DNA of 64,000 bases from Aureimonas altamirensis. Lineage in GTDB: Bacteria; Pseudomonadota; Alphaproteobacteria; Rhizobiales; Rhizobiaceae. The translations under genes and the position numbers were made by a program. Below are positions 8,777 to 16,653 of the stretch, piece after piece. Position 1 is the first letter of the stretch. The number at the start of each line of letters is the position of its first letter. The stretch is taken from assembly GCF_001463885.1 (NCBI RefSeq), contig NZ_BBWQ01000020.1:241098-305097 (forward strand), in the 5' to 3' direction. The notes below the pieces were generated by a model. It did not search any database. It was not told where the DNA came from and saw only the letters and a list, made by a program, of their open reading frames with translations.

Positions 8777-10093
8777 ATGAAGCTCACGCGCAGAAACGTC
8801 CTTGCCGGCACCGCCGGCATCGCCGCCGGCGCGGCCCTCGGCGGTCGCTTTGGTATCAACAACGCCTTCGCACAGGCCGCGGAACCCACCTACACGCCGG
8901 AAGCCGGCGCTTCCCTGCGCGTCCTGCGCTGGGTTCCCTTCGTACCGGCCGAGGAAGAGGCCTTCCTGGCCAACACCAAGGCCTTCACCGACGCAACCGG
9001 CGTCCAGGTGCGGATCGACAAGGAAAGCTGGGAAGACGTCCGCCCGAAGGCGGCGGTGGCCGCCAATGTCGGTTCCGGCCCCGACATGGTCATGAGTTGG
9101 TTCGACGATCCGCAGCAATATCCGGACAAGCTGCTCGACCTGACCGAGCTTGGCGAGTATCTCGGCGCGCGCGACGGCGGCTGGTATCCGGGCCTCGAAG
9201 GCTACGCCAAGCGCGACGGCAAGTTCATCGCCCTGCCGCTCTGCGCCATCGGCAACGCGATCTGCTACCGCGACAGCCACATGAAGGCCGCCGGCTTCAG
9301 CGAATTTCCGGAAGATACCGCCGGCTTCCTCGAACTCTGCAAGGCATTGCAGGCCAAGGGTACGCCGGCCGGCTTCCCGCACGGCAAGGCCGTGGGCGAT
9401 GGCAACAACTACGCGCACTGGCTGCTGTGGAGCCATGGCGGCAAGATGGTCGACGAGTCCGGCGCGGTCACCATCAACAGCCCGGAGACGCTGGCCGCGA
9501 TCCAGTATGCGCAGGAGCTGTACAAGACCTTCATCCCCGGCACCGAAAGCTGGCTGGACGTCAACAACAACCGCGCCTTCCTGGCCGGCCAGGTGTCCCT
9601 GACGGCGAACGGCGTGTCGATGTACTATGCGGCCCTGAAGGACCCGGCGCTGGCCGAGCTTGCCGCCGACATGCGCTCGGTGAACCTGCCCATCGGGCCT
9701 GTCGGAGAATCGGTCGAGCTGCACCAGGCCTCGACCATGTCGATCTTCTCCCACACGCAATATCCGGAGGCGGCGAAGGCCTACCTGAAGTTCATCTACG
9801 GCAATGACCAGATGAACGCCTGGGTGCAGGGCGCCAACGCCTATTGCTGCCAGCCGCTGCGCGCCTACGAGAGCAACCCGGTGTGGACCTCCAACCCGAT
9901 CCACGCCCCCTACTCGCGCGCCTCGGCCAGCCTGCGCCCGAACGGCTATGCCGGCCCGCTCGGCTCCGCATCGGCCGGCGCCATGGCCGACTACGTGCTG
10001 GTGGACATGTTCGCCGAGGCCGTCACCGGCCAGCGCTCGCCGGAAGATGCGATGCGCAACGCCGAACGCCGCGCCAGCCGCTACTACCGCTAA
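8777..10093 (+). CDS. ABC transporter solute-binding protein, Tat-exported (CUT1 type)
   Basis: This 438-residue periplasmic receptor delivers the substrate to the permease pair. The N-terminus MKLTRRNVLAGTAGIAAGAA has the twin-arginine motif, a hydrophobic stretch and a cut site near AFAQA, so it is exported folded by the Tat system. The mature part fits the extracellular solute-binding family 1: VLRWVPFVPAEEEAF at the start and GSGPDMVMSW in the ligand cleft. Such receptors usually bind sugars, oligosaccharides or sugar acids; the DenD-like gene suggests an acid. GGAGG precedes the ATG. A very strong stem-loop follows the stop codon. Confidence 0.88.
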   Translation: MKLTRRNVLAGTAGIAAGAALGGRFGINNAFAQAAEPTYTPEAGASLRVLRWVPFVPAEEEAFLANTKAFTDATGVQVRIDKESWEDVRPKAAVAANVGSGPDMVMSWFDDPQQYPDKLLDLTELGEYLGARDGGWYPGLEGYAKRDGKFIALPLCAIGNAICYRDSHMKAAGFSEFPEDTAGFLELCKALQAKGTPAGFPHGKAVGDGNNYAHWLLWSHGGKMVDESGAVTINSPETLAAIQYAQELYKTFIPGTESWLDVNNNRAFLAGQVSLTANGVSMYYAALKDPALAELAADMRSVNLPIGPVGESVELHQASTMSIFSHTQYPEAAKAYLKFIYGNDQMNAWVQGANAYCCQPLRAYESNPVWTSNPIHAPYSRASASLRPNGYAGPLGSASAGAMADYVLVDMFAEAVTGQRSPEDAMRNAERRASRYYR

Positions 10094-10110
10094 AGCCTGC
10101 ATGGGGTATC

Positions 10111-10139
10111 GCCGGGTCCGCCTTCAAGGCGGGCCCGGC
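10111..10139 (+). other. Strong stem-loop after the solute-binding protein gene
   Basis: GCCGGGTCCGCC (10111-10122) pairs with GGCGGGCCCGGC (10128-10139) over twelve positions including one G-U pair, with a TTCAA loop. It lies between the receptor gene and the first permease gene. Stem-loops at this place in ABC operons protect the upstream mRNA so that the receptor is made in excess over the membrane parts. No U run follows, so read-through into the permeases is expected. Confidence 0.6.
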
Positions 10140-10173
10140 CTTCCGCCCGGCCCATCCTTCGGGGAAACGATCC

Positions 10174-11106
10174 ATGTCCAGCATCGAGAGCGCGCCTAAG
10201 CCCTCCTTCCTCGACCGCCTGTCGCAAAGCCGGAACGGCCTCGGCCTTCTGTTCATGCTGCCGGCAGCGGTCTTTCTGATCTGCTTTCTGACCTATCCCC
10301 TGTTCCTGGGCGTCTGGCTCGGCTTCACGGATACGCAGATCGGAAGGCCGGGCGTCTTCATCGGCCTGGAAAACTACCTGTGGCTGTTCGACGACAGCGT
10401 CTTCTGGATGTCGGTCTTCAACACCATACTCTACACCACCGTCGCATCGGTGCTGAAGTTCGGGCTTGGCCTCTGGCTTGCCATCATCCTGAACGAGCAC
10501 CTGCCCTTCAAGAACCTGTTCCGAGCCATCATCCTTCTGCCATGGGTGGTCCCGACCGTGCTGTCGGCGCTGGCCTTCTGGTGGATCTTCGACAGCCAGT
10601 TTTCGATCATTTCCTGGGTGCTGATGCAGTGGGGGCTGATCGACACGCCCATCAACTTCCTCGGCGATCCCAACACGGCGCGCGCTTCGGTGATCGCGGC
10701 CAATGTCTGGCGCGGCATTCCCTTCGTGGCGATCTCGCTTCTCGCCGGCCTGCAGACCATTCCGCAATCGCTGCACGAGGCGGCGGCGCTGGACGGCGCG
10801 ACATCCTGGCAGCGGTTCCGCAGCGTCACCCTGCCGTTGCTGACGCCCATCATCGCCGTCGTCATGACCTTCTCGGTCCTGTTCACCTTTACCGATTTCC
10901 AGTTGATCTACGTGCTGACGCGCGGCGGCCCCGTCAATGCGACGCACCTCATGGCGACGCTGTCCTTCCAGCGCGGCATACCGGGCGGCCAGCTCGGCGA
11001 AGGCGCGGCCATCGCCGTCGCCATGATCCCCTTCCTGCTCGCAGCGATCCTGTTCAGCTTCTTCGGCCTGCAGCGCCGCAAGTGGCAGCAGGGCGGCAAC
11101 GATTGA
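10174..11106 (+). CDS. ABC sugar transporter permease (MalF/UgpA type)
   Basis: This 310-residue inner-membrane permease has six hydrophobic segments. The first (about residues 18-40) contains LLFMLPAAVFLICFLTYPLF. The EAA loop that docks on the ATPase reads SLHEAAALDGATSWQRFRSV. The start at 10174 (MSSIESAPK) was chosen over a longer open frame because the family begins 15-30 residues before the first helix. Its partner permease starts ten bases after its stop codon. Confidence 0.9.
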   Translation: MSSIESAPKPSFLDRLSQSRNGLGLLFMLPAAVFLICFLTYPLFLGVWLGFTDTQIGRPGVFIGLENYLWLFDDSVFWMSVFNTILYTTVASVLKFGLGLWLAIILNEHLPFKNLFRAIILLPWVVPTVLSALAFWWIFDSQFSIISWVLMQWGLIDTPINFLGDPNTARASVIAANVWRGIPFVAISLLAGLQTIPQSLHEAAALDGATSWQRFRSVTLPLLTPIIAVVMTFSVLFTFTDFQLIYVLTRGGPVNATHLMATLSFQRGIPGGQLGEGAAIAVAMIPFLLAAILFSFFGLQRRKWQQGGND

Positions 11107-11116
11107 GGCACCGACA

Positions 11117-12010
11117 ATGACCGATACGACCCAACCCGCCCCAGTCATCGACGACATCGTCGGCATGTCGCATCACGACACGCTGGCCCGCCGGATCCTG
11201 GTGATCTACCTGCCCCTGGCGGTGTTCCTTTTCGTCCTGCTGTTTCCCTTCTACTGGATGACGATCACCGCCATAAAGCCGAACGAGCAGCTCACCGACT
11301 ACAATACCTACAGCCCGTTCTGGGTGGTCAAGCCGACGCTGGACCACATCCGCTATCTGTTGTTCGAGACGTCCTATCCGGGCTGGCTGTGGAACACGAT
11401 CATCGTTTCGGTGGCCTCCACCTTCCTGTCGCTGGGGGCCGCCGTCTTCGCCGCCTACGCCATCGAGCGGGTACGCTTCAGCGGCGCGCGCGTCGCCGGC
11501 CTGTCGATCTTCCTGGCCTATCTGGTGCCACCGTCCATCCTGTTCATTCCGCTGGCCTTCATCGTCTTCCAGGCCGGCATCTTCGACACCCGGCTGGCGC
11601 TGATCCTGACCTACCCGACCTTCCTGATCCCCTTCTGCACCTGGCTGCTGATGGGCTACTTCCGGTCGATCCCCTTCGAGCTCGAGGAGAGCGCGCTGGT
11701 GGACGGCGCCACACGATGGCAGATCCTGACCAAGATCGTGCTGCCGCTGGCGATCCCCGGTCTCATCTCGGCCGGCATCTTCGCCTTCACCCTGTCGTGG
11801 AACGAGTTCATCTACGCCCTGACCTTCATCCAGTCGTCCGAGAACAAGACCGTACCGGTCGGCGTTCTGACGGAGCTGGTGCGCGGCGACGTCTATGAAT
11901 GGGGTTCGCTGATGGCCGGCGCGCTGATCGGCTCGCTGCCGGTGGTGATCCTCTATTCCTTCTTCGTCGATTACTACGTCTCGTCGATGACGGGTGCGGT
12001 AAAGGAATAG
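11117..12010 (+). CDS. ABC sugar transporter permease (MalG/UgpE type)
   Basis: This is the second permease of the heterodimer, with 297 residues and six membrane segments. The first hydrophobic segment is LPLAVFLFVLLFPFYWMTIT, followed by the IKPNEQL line typical of MalG-like proteins. The EAA loop reads FELEESALVDGATRWQILTK, with Glu-Ser in place of the first two alanines. It is the last gene of the operon; a perfect palindrome lies 12 bases downstream. The set of one receptor, two permeases and one ATPase is complete. Confidence 0.9.
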   Translation: MTDTTQPAPVIDDIVGMSHHDTLARRILVIYLPLAVFLFVLLFPFYWMTITAIKPNEQLTDYNTYSPFWVVKPTLDHIRYLLFETSYPGWLWNTIIVSVASTFLSLGAAVFAAYAIERVRFSGARVAGLSIFLAYLVPPSILFIPLAFIVFQAGIFDTRLALILTYPTFLIPFCTWLLMGYFRSIPFELEESALVDGATRWQILTKIVLPLAIPGLISAGIFAFTLSWNEFIYALTFIQSSENKTVPVGVLTELVRGDVYEWGSLMAGALIGSLPVVILYSFFVDYYVSSMTGAVKE

Positions 12011-12022
12011 GCCGGCAATCCG

Positions 12023-12046
12023 GTGGCGGCCGCATGCGGCCGCCAC
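12023..12046. terminator. Probable terminator stem between convergent genes
   Basis: Bases 12023-12046 form a perfect 24-base palindrome (GTGGCGGCCGCA and its complement). It lies between the end of the permease gene and the end of the convergent Lrp-type gene, in the right place to stop both transcripts. There is no T run on either side, so a rho-independent role is not certain. Confidence 0.5.
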
Positions 12047-12065
12047 TGAAGCAAGTGCACTGACG

Positions 12066-12506
12066 CTAAAGGACGCTGCGGATCGCGAAACTGGAGTTGA
12101 TTCGCAACACCCCCGGCAGGCGCGACAGGATTTCCTTGTGGACACGCTCGTAATCGCCCGCACCGGCGACTTCGAGCCGCAACAGATAATCCTCTTCGCC
12201 CGTCATCAGATAGCATTCGCGGATTTCGGGATGCTTCAGCACCTCGGCCTCGAAGCGGTTCAAGACGTCTTCCGTCTGCCGCTCCAGGCTGATCCGCACG
12301 ATCACCACATGCGCATCCGCGGCCGCCGGCCCGGACACCAGCGCGGTGTAGCCACGGATCACCTTCCGATCTTCCAGAATCTGCACCCGCCGAAGGCAGG
12401 CCGACTGCGATAGGCCGACCTTTTCCGCCAGCGCGGAATTGGTCTGTCGTCCATCCTGCCGCAAGGCGCGGATAATGGCCCGGTCTATACGATCGAGGTC
12501 ATGCAA
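12066..12506 (-). CDS. Lrp/AsnC family transcriptional regulator
   Basis: This 146-residue regulator has an N-terminal helix-turn-helix (LDRIDRAIIRALRQDGRQTN then SALAEKVGLSQSACLRRVQI, residues ~3-45) and a C-terminal RAM ligand-binding domain (from about residue 65), including CYLMTGEEDYLLRLEVAG. Length and order are normal. It is transcribed divergently from alr-dadA. In this pairing such regulators typically respond to alanine and activate D-amino acid breakdown, much as Lrp does for dadAX. A GACGA-N8-TCGTC inverted repeat lies in the shared upstream region. Confidence 0.88.
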   Translation of the reverse strand: MHDLDRIDRAIIRALRQDGRQTNSALAEKVGLSQSACLRRVQILEDRKVIRGYTALVSGPAAADAHVVIVRISLERQTEDVLNRFEAEVLKHPEIRECYLMTGEEDYLLRLEVAGAGDYERVHKEILSRLPGVLRINSSFAIRSVL

Positions 12507-12538
12507 ATTCTTGCGAGCCTTTCGAGTTTTATGCGACG

Positions 12539-12556
12539 GACGAGCAAATATTCGTC
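12539..12556. promoter_or_regulatory. Candidate Lrp-type operator
   Basis: GACGA (12539-12543) and TCGTC (12552-12556) flank the AT-rich centre GCAAATAT. Lrp/AsnC proteins bind short inverted arms around AT-rich centres. It lies 33 bases before the regulator's start and about 100 bases before alr, so it could serve both. By eye only; arms of five bases may arise by chance. Confidence 0.4.
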
Positions 12557-12654
12557 TTTCCTTTTCTCATAAGCGCAAACATTCGACAATCATTCGGCCA
12601 TTCTTTCCGTAGCGCGCGTCAGCGTGGAAGATCGGGACAAACGGGCCGAACGTC

Positions 12655-13800
12655 ATGCACTTCAGCAGCTCAACCGGCAGTCCACCGCTGGCCATGGCAG
12701 GCGCCGGCATCCTGACGATCGATCTTGCCGCCATCCGGTCGAATTATCGCACCCTCTGCACGGCCGCCGGCGGCGCCGCCGTGGCCGGTATCGTCAAGGC
12801 CGACGCCTATGGCCTGGGGGCCGCGCGGATCGTGCCCACCCTGTACGAAGAAGGGTGCCGGACATTCTTCGTTGCCCAACTGGCGGAAGCGCTCGCCCTG
12901 CGCGCGGCTTTGCCCGGCGATGCCGAGCTTCTCGTGCTGAATGGGGTGCAACCGGGGCTTGAAGCGCTGTGCGCTGAGCAACGGATCATTCCCGTTCTCA
13001 ATTCGCGCCCGCAGTTCGATGCCTGGCGCGCCCTTGCCCACCGCCTGGGGCAGCGCCTGCCAGCCGCGCTGCAGGCCGATACCGGCATGTCGCGCCTCGG
13101 CATGCCGCCGGAAGAGGTCCAGGCGCTCGCCGCCGATGCCACGGCGTTCGACGGCCTCGACGTCACATTGTTCATGAGCCATCTCGCCTGCGGGGACGAG
13201 CCGGACAACCCGGCCAACGCGATGCAGCTCGAAAATTTCCGGGCCCTGTCGGAACGCCTGCCCGCGGCGCGCCGGTCGCTTGCCAATTCGGCCGGGGTCT
13301 TCCTTGGAGAGGCGTATCGCTTCGATCTCGTCCGGCCCGGTATCGCGCTCTATGGCGGCGCGCCCATCCCCGGTCGGCCGAACCCGATGAAACCGGTGGC
13401 GACTGTGGAAGCGCCGGTGGCGCAAATCCGCACCGTGCCGGCCGGTGCCGGCATCGGCTACGGTTTCAGCCGCCATGCCAACGGCCCGATGCGCCTTGCC
13501 ACGATCCCGGTGGGCTATGCGGACGGGTGGCATCGCAGCCTCGGCAACAAGGGGGCAGCCTGGTTCGGCGGTCATGAACTGCCCTTTGCCGGGCGGGTGT
13601 CGATGGACAGCATCATCCTCGATGCGGCGGCAGCTCCCGCGCTGGCCCCGGGCGACAGGGTCGAATTGTTGGGCCTGCACCGCAACCTCGAACGGGTTGC
13701 CGTGGATGCCGGCACCATATCCTATGAAATCCTGACGTCGCTGGGCACGCGCTTCACGCGGGTCTATCGCGATGACACCGGCAAGGGAGCCGTCGCATGA
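12655..13800 (+). CDS. alr: Alanine racemase
   Basis: This 381-residue PLP enzyme interconverts L- and D-alanine. The PLP-binding lysine lies in the family motif [10 protein letters not shown] (Lys48 from this start). The second catalytic part, with Tyr in GIGYGFSR and the SMDS motif late in the protein, is present. An ATG 13 codons later ([10 protein letters not shown]) is closer to the usual family start; neither has a clear ribosome binding site. The stop codon overlaps dadA by four bases, so the pair is translationally coupled. With dadA this points to a catabolic (DadX-like) racemase that feeds L-alanine into D-alanine oxidation, rather than only cell-wall supply. Confidence 0.88.
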   Translation: MHFSSSTGSPPLAMAGAGILTIDLAAIRSNYRTLCTAAGGAAVAGIVKADAYGLGAARIVPTLYEEGCRTFFVAQLAEALALRAALPGDAELLVLNGVQPGLEALCAEQRIIPVLNSRPQFDAWRALAHRLGQRLPAALQADTGMSRLGMPPEEVQALAADATAFDGLDVTLFMSHLACGDEPDNPANAMQLENFRALSERLPAARRSLANSAGVFLGEAYRFDLVRPGIALYGGAPIPGRPNPMKPVATVEAPVAQIRTVPAGAGIGYGFSRHANGPMRLATIPVGYADGWHRSLGNKGAAWFGGHELPFAGRVSMDSIILDAAAAPALAPGDRVELLGLHRNLERVAVDAGTISYEILTSLGTRFTRVYRDDTGKGAVA

Positions 13801-15053
13801 AGGTTGCAGTTCTGGGTGGCGGCGTCGTCGGCGTCACATCGGCCTGGTATCTCGGCAAGGCCGGCCACGAGGTGTCGCTGTTCGACCGCGAGAAGGGTCC
13901 GGCGCTGGAAACCAGTTTCGCCAATGCCGGTCAGGTCTCCTTCGGCTACTCTTCGCCCTGGGCCGCGCCCGGCATTCCCGTCAAGGCGATGAAGTGGCTG
14001 ATGATGGAGCATGCCCCGCTGATCCTGCGGCCGAAGCCCGATGCCGCGATGCTGGGCTGGATGGCGCAGATGCTGTCCAACTGCACGGCTGCCGCCTACG
14101 CCCGCAACAAGGGCCGCATGCTGCGCGTCGCCGACTACAGCCGCGAGTGCCTGACGGCGCTGCGGGCCGAGACGGGCATTGCCTACGATGCCCGCCAGCG
14201 CGGCACCCTGCAACTGTTCCGGACGCAGATGCAGGTGGACGCCTCGGCCAAGGACGTCAAAGCGCTGGCCGCCGATGGCATCCCCTACGAGGTTCTGGAT
14301 GCGGATGGCTGCGTTGCCGCCGAGCCCGCGCTGGCCCGCGTGCGGGGCAAGATCGCCGGTGGCCTGCGGACGCCGCAGGACGAAACCGGAGACTGCTTCA
14401 AGTTCACCAACGCCCTTGCCACCATGGCCGAGGCTGCCGGAATCTCGTTCCGCTTCGGCTGCACGGTCGAGCGGATCGTGGAACAGGGCGGCCGGGCCAC
14501 GGGCGTCGTCGTCGATGGGCAGACCGAGGCCTTCGACGCGGTCGTCGTGGCGCTGGGCAGCTTCTCGCCCTTCATGGTGCGCCCGCTCGGCATCCGCATC
14601 CCCGTCTATCCGGTAAAGGGCTATTCGCTGACCATCCCCATCCGCGACGCGGCGCTGGCCCCCGAATCGACCGTGATGGACGAAACCTACAAGATCGCCC
14701 TCACGCGGCTGGGCGACCGGATCCGCGTCGGTGGCATGGCCGAGATTTCCGGATACAACAACGCCCTGCCGCAGGCGCGGCGGCGTACGCTGGAACATTC
14801 CGTCAGCGACCTCTTCCCCGGCGGCGACCTGTCGGCAGCCAGCTTCTGGTCGGGCCTGCGCCCGATGACGCCGGATGGCACGCCGATCATCGGCAAGACC
14901 GCGGTGGGCAACCTCTTCCTGAACACCGGTCACGGCACACTCGGCTGGACGATGAGCTGCGGTTCGGCGCGGCTTCTGGCCGATATCGTCAGCGGTCGAA
15001 GCACCGACATCCGGAGCGACGACCTGTCGACCGACCGCTACGGCAGGACATAA
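13797..15053 (+). CDS. dadA: D-amino acid dehydrogenase small subunit
   Basis: This 418-residue FAD enzyme oxidises D-alanine and other D-amino acids to keto acids and ammonia and passes electrons to the respiratory chain. The N-terminus has the dinucleotide-binding fold [20 protein letters not shown]; the family line [22 protein letters not shown] follows. The C-terminal FAD contact is seen as [20 protein letters not shown]. Length is close to the E. coli enzyme (432). Its ATG overlaps the alr stop (ATGA). Regulation is probably by the divergent Lrp-type protein. Confidence 0.93.
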   Translation: MKVAVLGGGVVGVTSAWYLGKAGHEVSLFDREKGPALETSFANAGQVSFGYSSPWAAPGIPVKAMKWLMMEHAPLILRPKPDAAMLGWMAQMLSNCTAAAYARNKGRMLRVADYSRECLTALRAETGIAYDARQRGTLQLFRTQMQVDASAKDVKALAADGIPYEVLDADGCVAAEPALARVRGKIAGGLRTPQDETGDCFKFTNALATMAEAAGISFRFGCTVERIVEQGGRATGVVVDGQTEAFDAVVVALGSFSPFMVRPLGIRIPVYPVKGYSLTIPIRDAALAPESTVMDETYKIALTRLGDRIRVGGMAEISGYNNALPQARRRTLEHSVSDLFPGGDLSAASFWSGLRPMTPDGTPIIGKTAVGNLFLNTGHGTLGWTMSCGSARLLADIVSGRSTDIRSDDLSTDRYGRT

Positions 15054-15139
15054 GGAAAAGTTTATATCCACCTTGTGCGCTGCGGCGGCCTTCTGGTAGA
15101 TCGGTCGCCAATCGAGGCTCCGGAACGGGATTTTCCGTC

Positions 15140-16537
15140 ATGACCGCACAAGACTACGTCGTCCGCGACATCGCCCTGGCCGACTGGGGCCGCAAGGAAC
15201 TCACCATCGCCGAAACCGAAATGCCGGGCCTGATGGCTTGCCGCGACGAGTTCGGCACCGACAAGCCGCTCAAGGGCGCGCGCATCTCCGGCTCGCTGCA
15301 CATGACGATCCAGACGGGCGTGCTCATCGAGACGCTGCAGGCGCTGGGGGCCGACGTGCGCTGGGCGTCGTGCAACATCTTCTCCACCCAGGATCACGCG
15401 GCGGCCGCCATCGCGGCAACGGGTACGCCGGTCTTCGCCGTGAAGGGAGAGAGCCTGGAGGAGTACTGGGAGTACACCGACCGCATCTTCCAGTGGCCGG
15501 ATGGCCAGCCCTCCAACATGATCCTCGACGATGGCGGCGACGCCACGATGTACATCCTGATCGGCGCGCGCGCCGAAGCGGGCGACGACGTGTTGTCCAA
15601 CCCCGGCAACGAAGAGGAAGAGATCCTCTTCCGCCAGATCGCCAAGCGCATGCAGGCGACGCCGGGCTTCTTCACGCGTCAGCGCGATGCCATCCGTGGC
15701 GTCACCGAAGAGACGACCACGGGCGTCAACCGGCTGTACCAGCTGCAGAAGAAGGGGCTGCTGCCGTTCCCCGCCATCAACGTGAACGACAGCGTCACCA
15801 AGTCGAAGTTCGACAACAAGTATGGCTGCAAGGAATCGCTGGTCGACGGCATCCGCCGCGGCACCGACGTGATGATGGCCGGCAAGGTGGCCGTGGTCTG
15901 CGGCTATGGCGATGTGGGCAAGGGTTCCGCCGCGTCGCTGGCCGGCGCCGGAGCGCGCGTGAAGGTGACGGAAGTCGACCCGATCTGCGCCTTGCAGGCC
16001 GCGATGGATGGCTTCGAGGTCGTGACACTGGAAGACGCCGCGCCGACGGCCGACATCGTCATCACCACCACCGGCAACAAGGACGTCGTCCGGCTGGAGC
16101 ACATGCGCGCCTTCAAGGACATGTGCATCGTCGGCAATATCGGCCACTTCGACAACGAGATCCAGGTTGGCGCGCTGCGGAACCTGAAGTGGACGAACGT
16201 CAAGCCGCAGGTCGACCTGATCGAGTTTGCCGACGGCAAGCGCATCATCCTCCTGTCCGAGGGGCGCCTGCTCAATCTCGGCAACGCGACGGGCCACCCG
16301 TCCTTCGTCATGTCGGCTTCCTTCACCAACCAGACGCTGGCGCAGATCGAGCTGTTCACCAAGGGCAACGCCTACGCCAACGAAGTCTATGTGCTGCCCA
16401 AGCACCTCGACGAGAAGGTGGCGCGGCTGCATCTCGGCAAGCTGGGCGCACGCCTGACCGAGTTGAGCGGCGAGCAGGCCGACTATATCGGCGTATCGCC
16501 GCAGGGCCCCTACAAGGCCGAGCATTACCGCTACTGA
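15140..16537 (+). CDS. sahH: Adenosylhomocysteinase
   Basis: This 465-residue enzyme splits S-adenosylhomocysteine to adenosine and homocysteine, removing the inhibitor of methyltransferases. Hallmarks are [15 protein letters not shown], the NAD-binding loop [12 protein letters not shown], the catalytic region [15 protein letters not shown] and the C-terminal KAEHYRY. The start is set by family length and the [17 protein letters not shown] line; the open frame continues upstream without similarity. It precedes divL as in many Rhizobiales. The 86 bases upstream show no riboswitch that I can recognise. Confidence 0.97.
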   Translation: MTAQDYVVRDIALADWGRKELTIAETEMPGLMACRDEFGTDKPLKGARISGSLHMTIQTGVLIETLQALGADVRWASCNIFSTQDHAAAAIAATGTPVFAVKGESLEEYWEYTDRIFQWPDGQPSNMILDDGGDATMYILIGARAEAGDDVLSNPGNEEEEILFRQIAKRMQATPGFFTRQRDAIRGVTEETTTGVNRLYQLQKKGLLPFPAINVNDSVTKSKFDNKYGCKESLVDGIRRGTDVMMAGKVAVVCGYGDVGKGSAASLAGAGARVKVTEVDPICALQAAMDGFEVVTLEDAAPTADIVITTTGNKDVVRLEHMRAFKDMCIVGNIGHFDNEIQVGALRNLKWTNVKPQVDLIEFADGKRIILLSEGRLLNLGNATGHPSFVMSASFTNQTLAQIELFTKGNAYANEVYVLPKHLDEKVARLHLGKLGARLTELSGEQADYIGVSPQGPYKAEHYRY

Positions 16538-16610
16538 CGCATTCGTTGGCGGGCAGGCCACGGAAGCGATTCCATCTGCCTGCATGACGCTCTAGACTTG
16601 GGCGAATCGA

Positions 16611-16630
16611 GCCGGGGCGCGCGCCCCGGC
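16611..16630. other. Perfect 20-base palindrome between sahH and divL
   Basis: GCCGGGGCGC followed directly by GCGCCCCGGC. It lies 73 bases after the sahH stop and 23 bases before the divL start. It may be the sahH terminator stem, though no T run follows, or a stem in the divL leader. Confidence 0.45.
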
Positions 16631-16653
16631 GGGGACGCTCGAGGGGAATCCGG

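Noticed and set aside
15054..15139. Possible SAH or SAM riboswitch before sahH
   Set aside because: The short leader does not show the conserved core or paired stems of the known classes by eye. A covariance-model search would decide.
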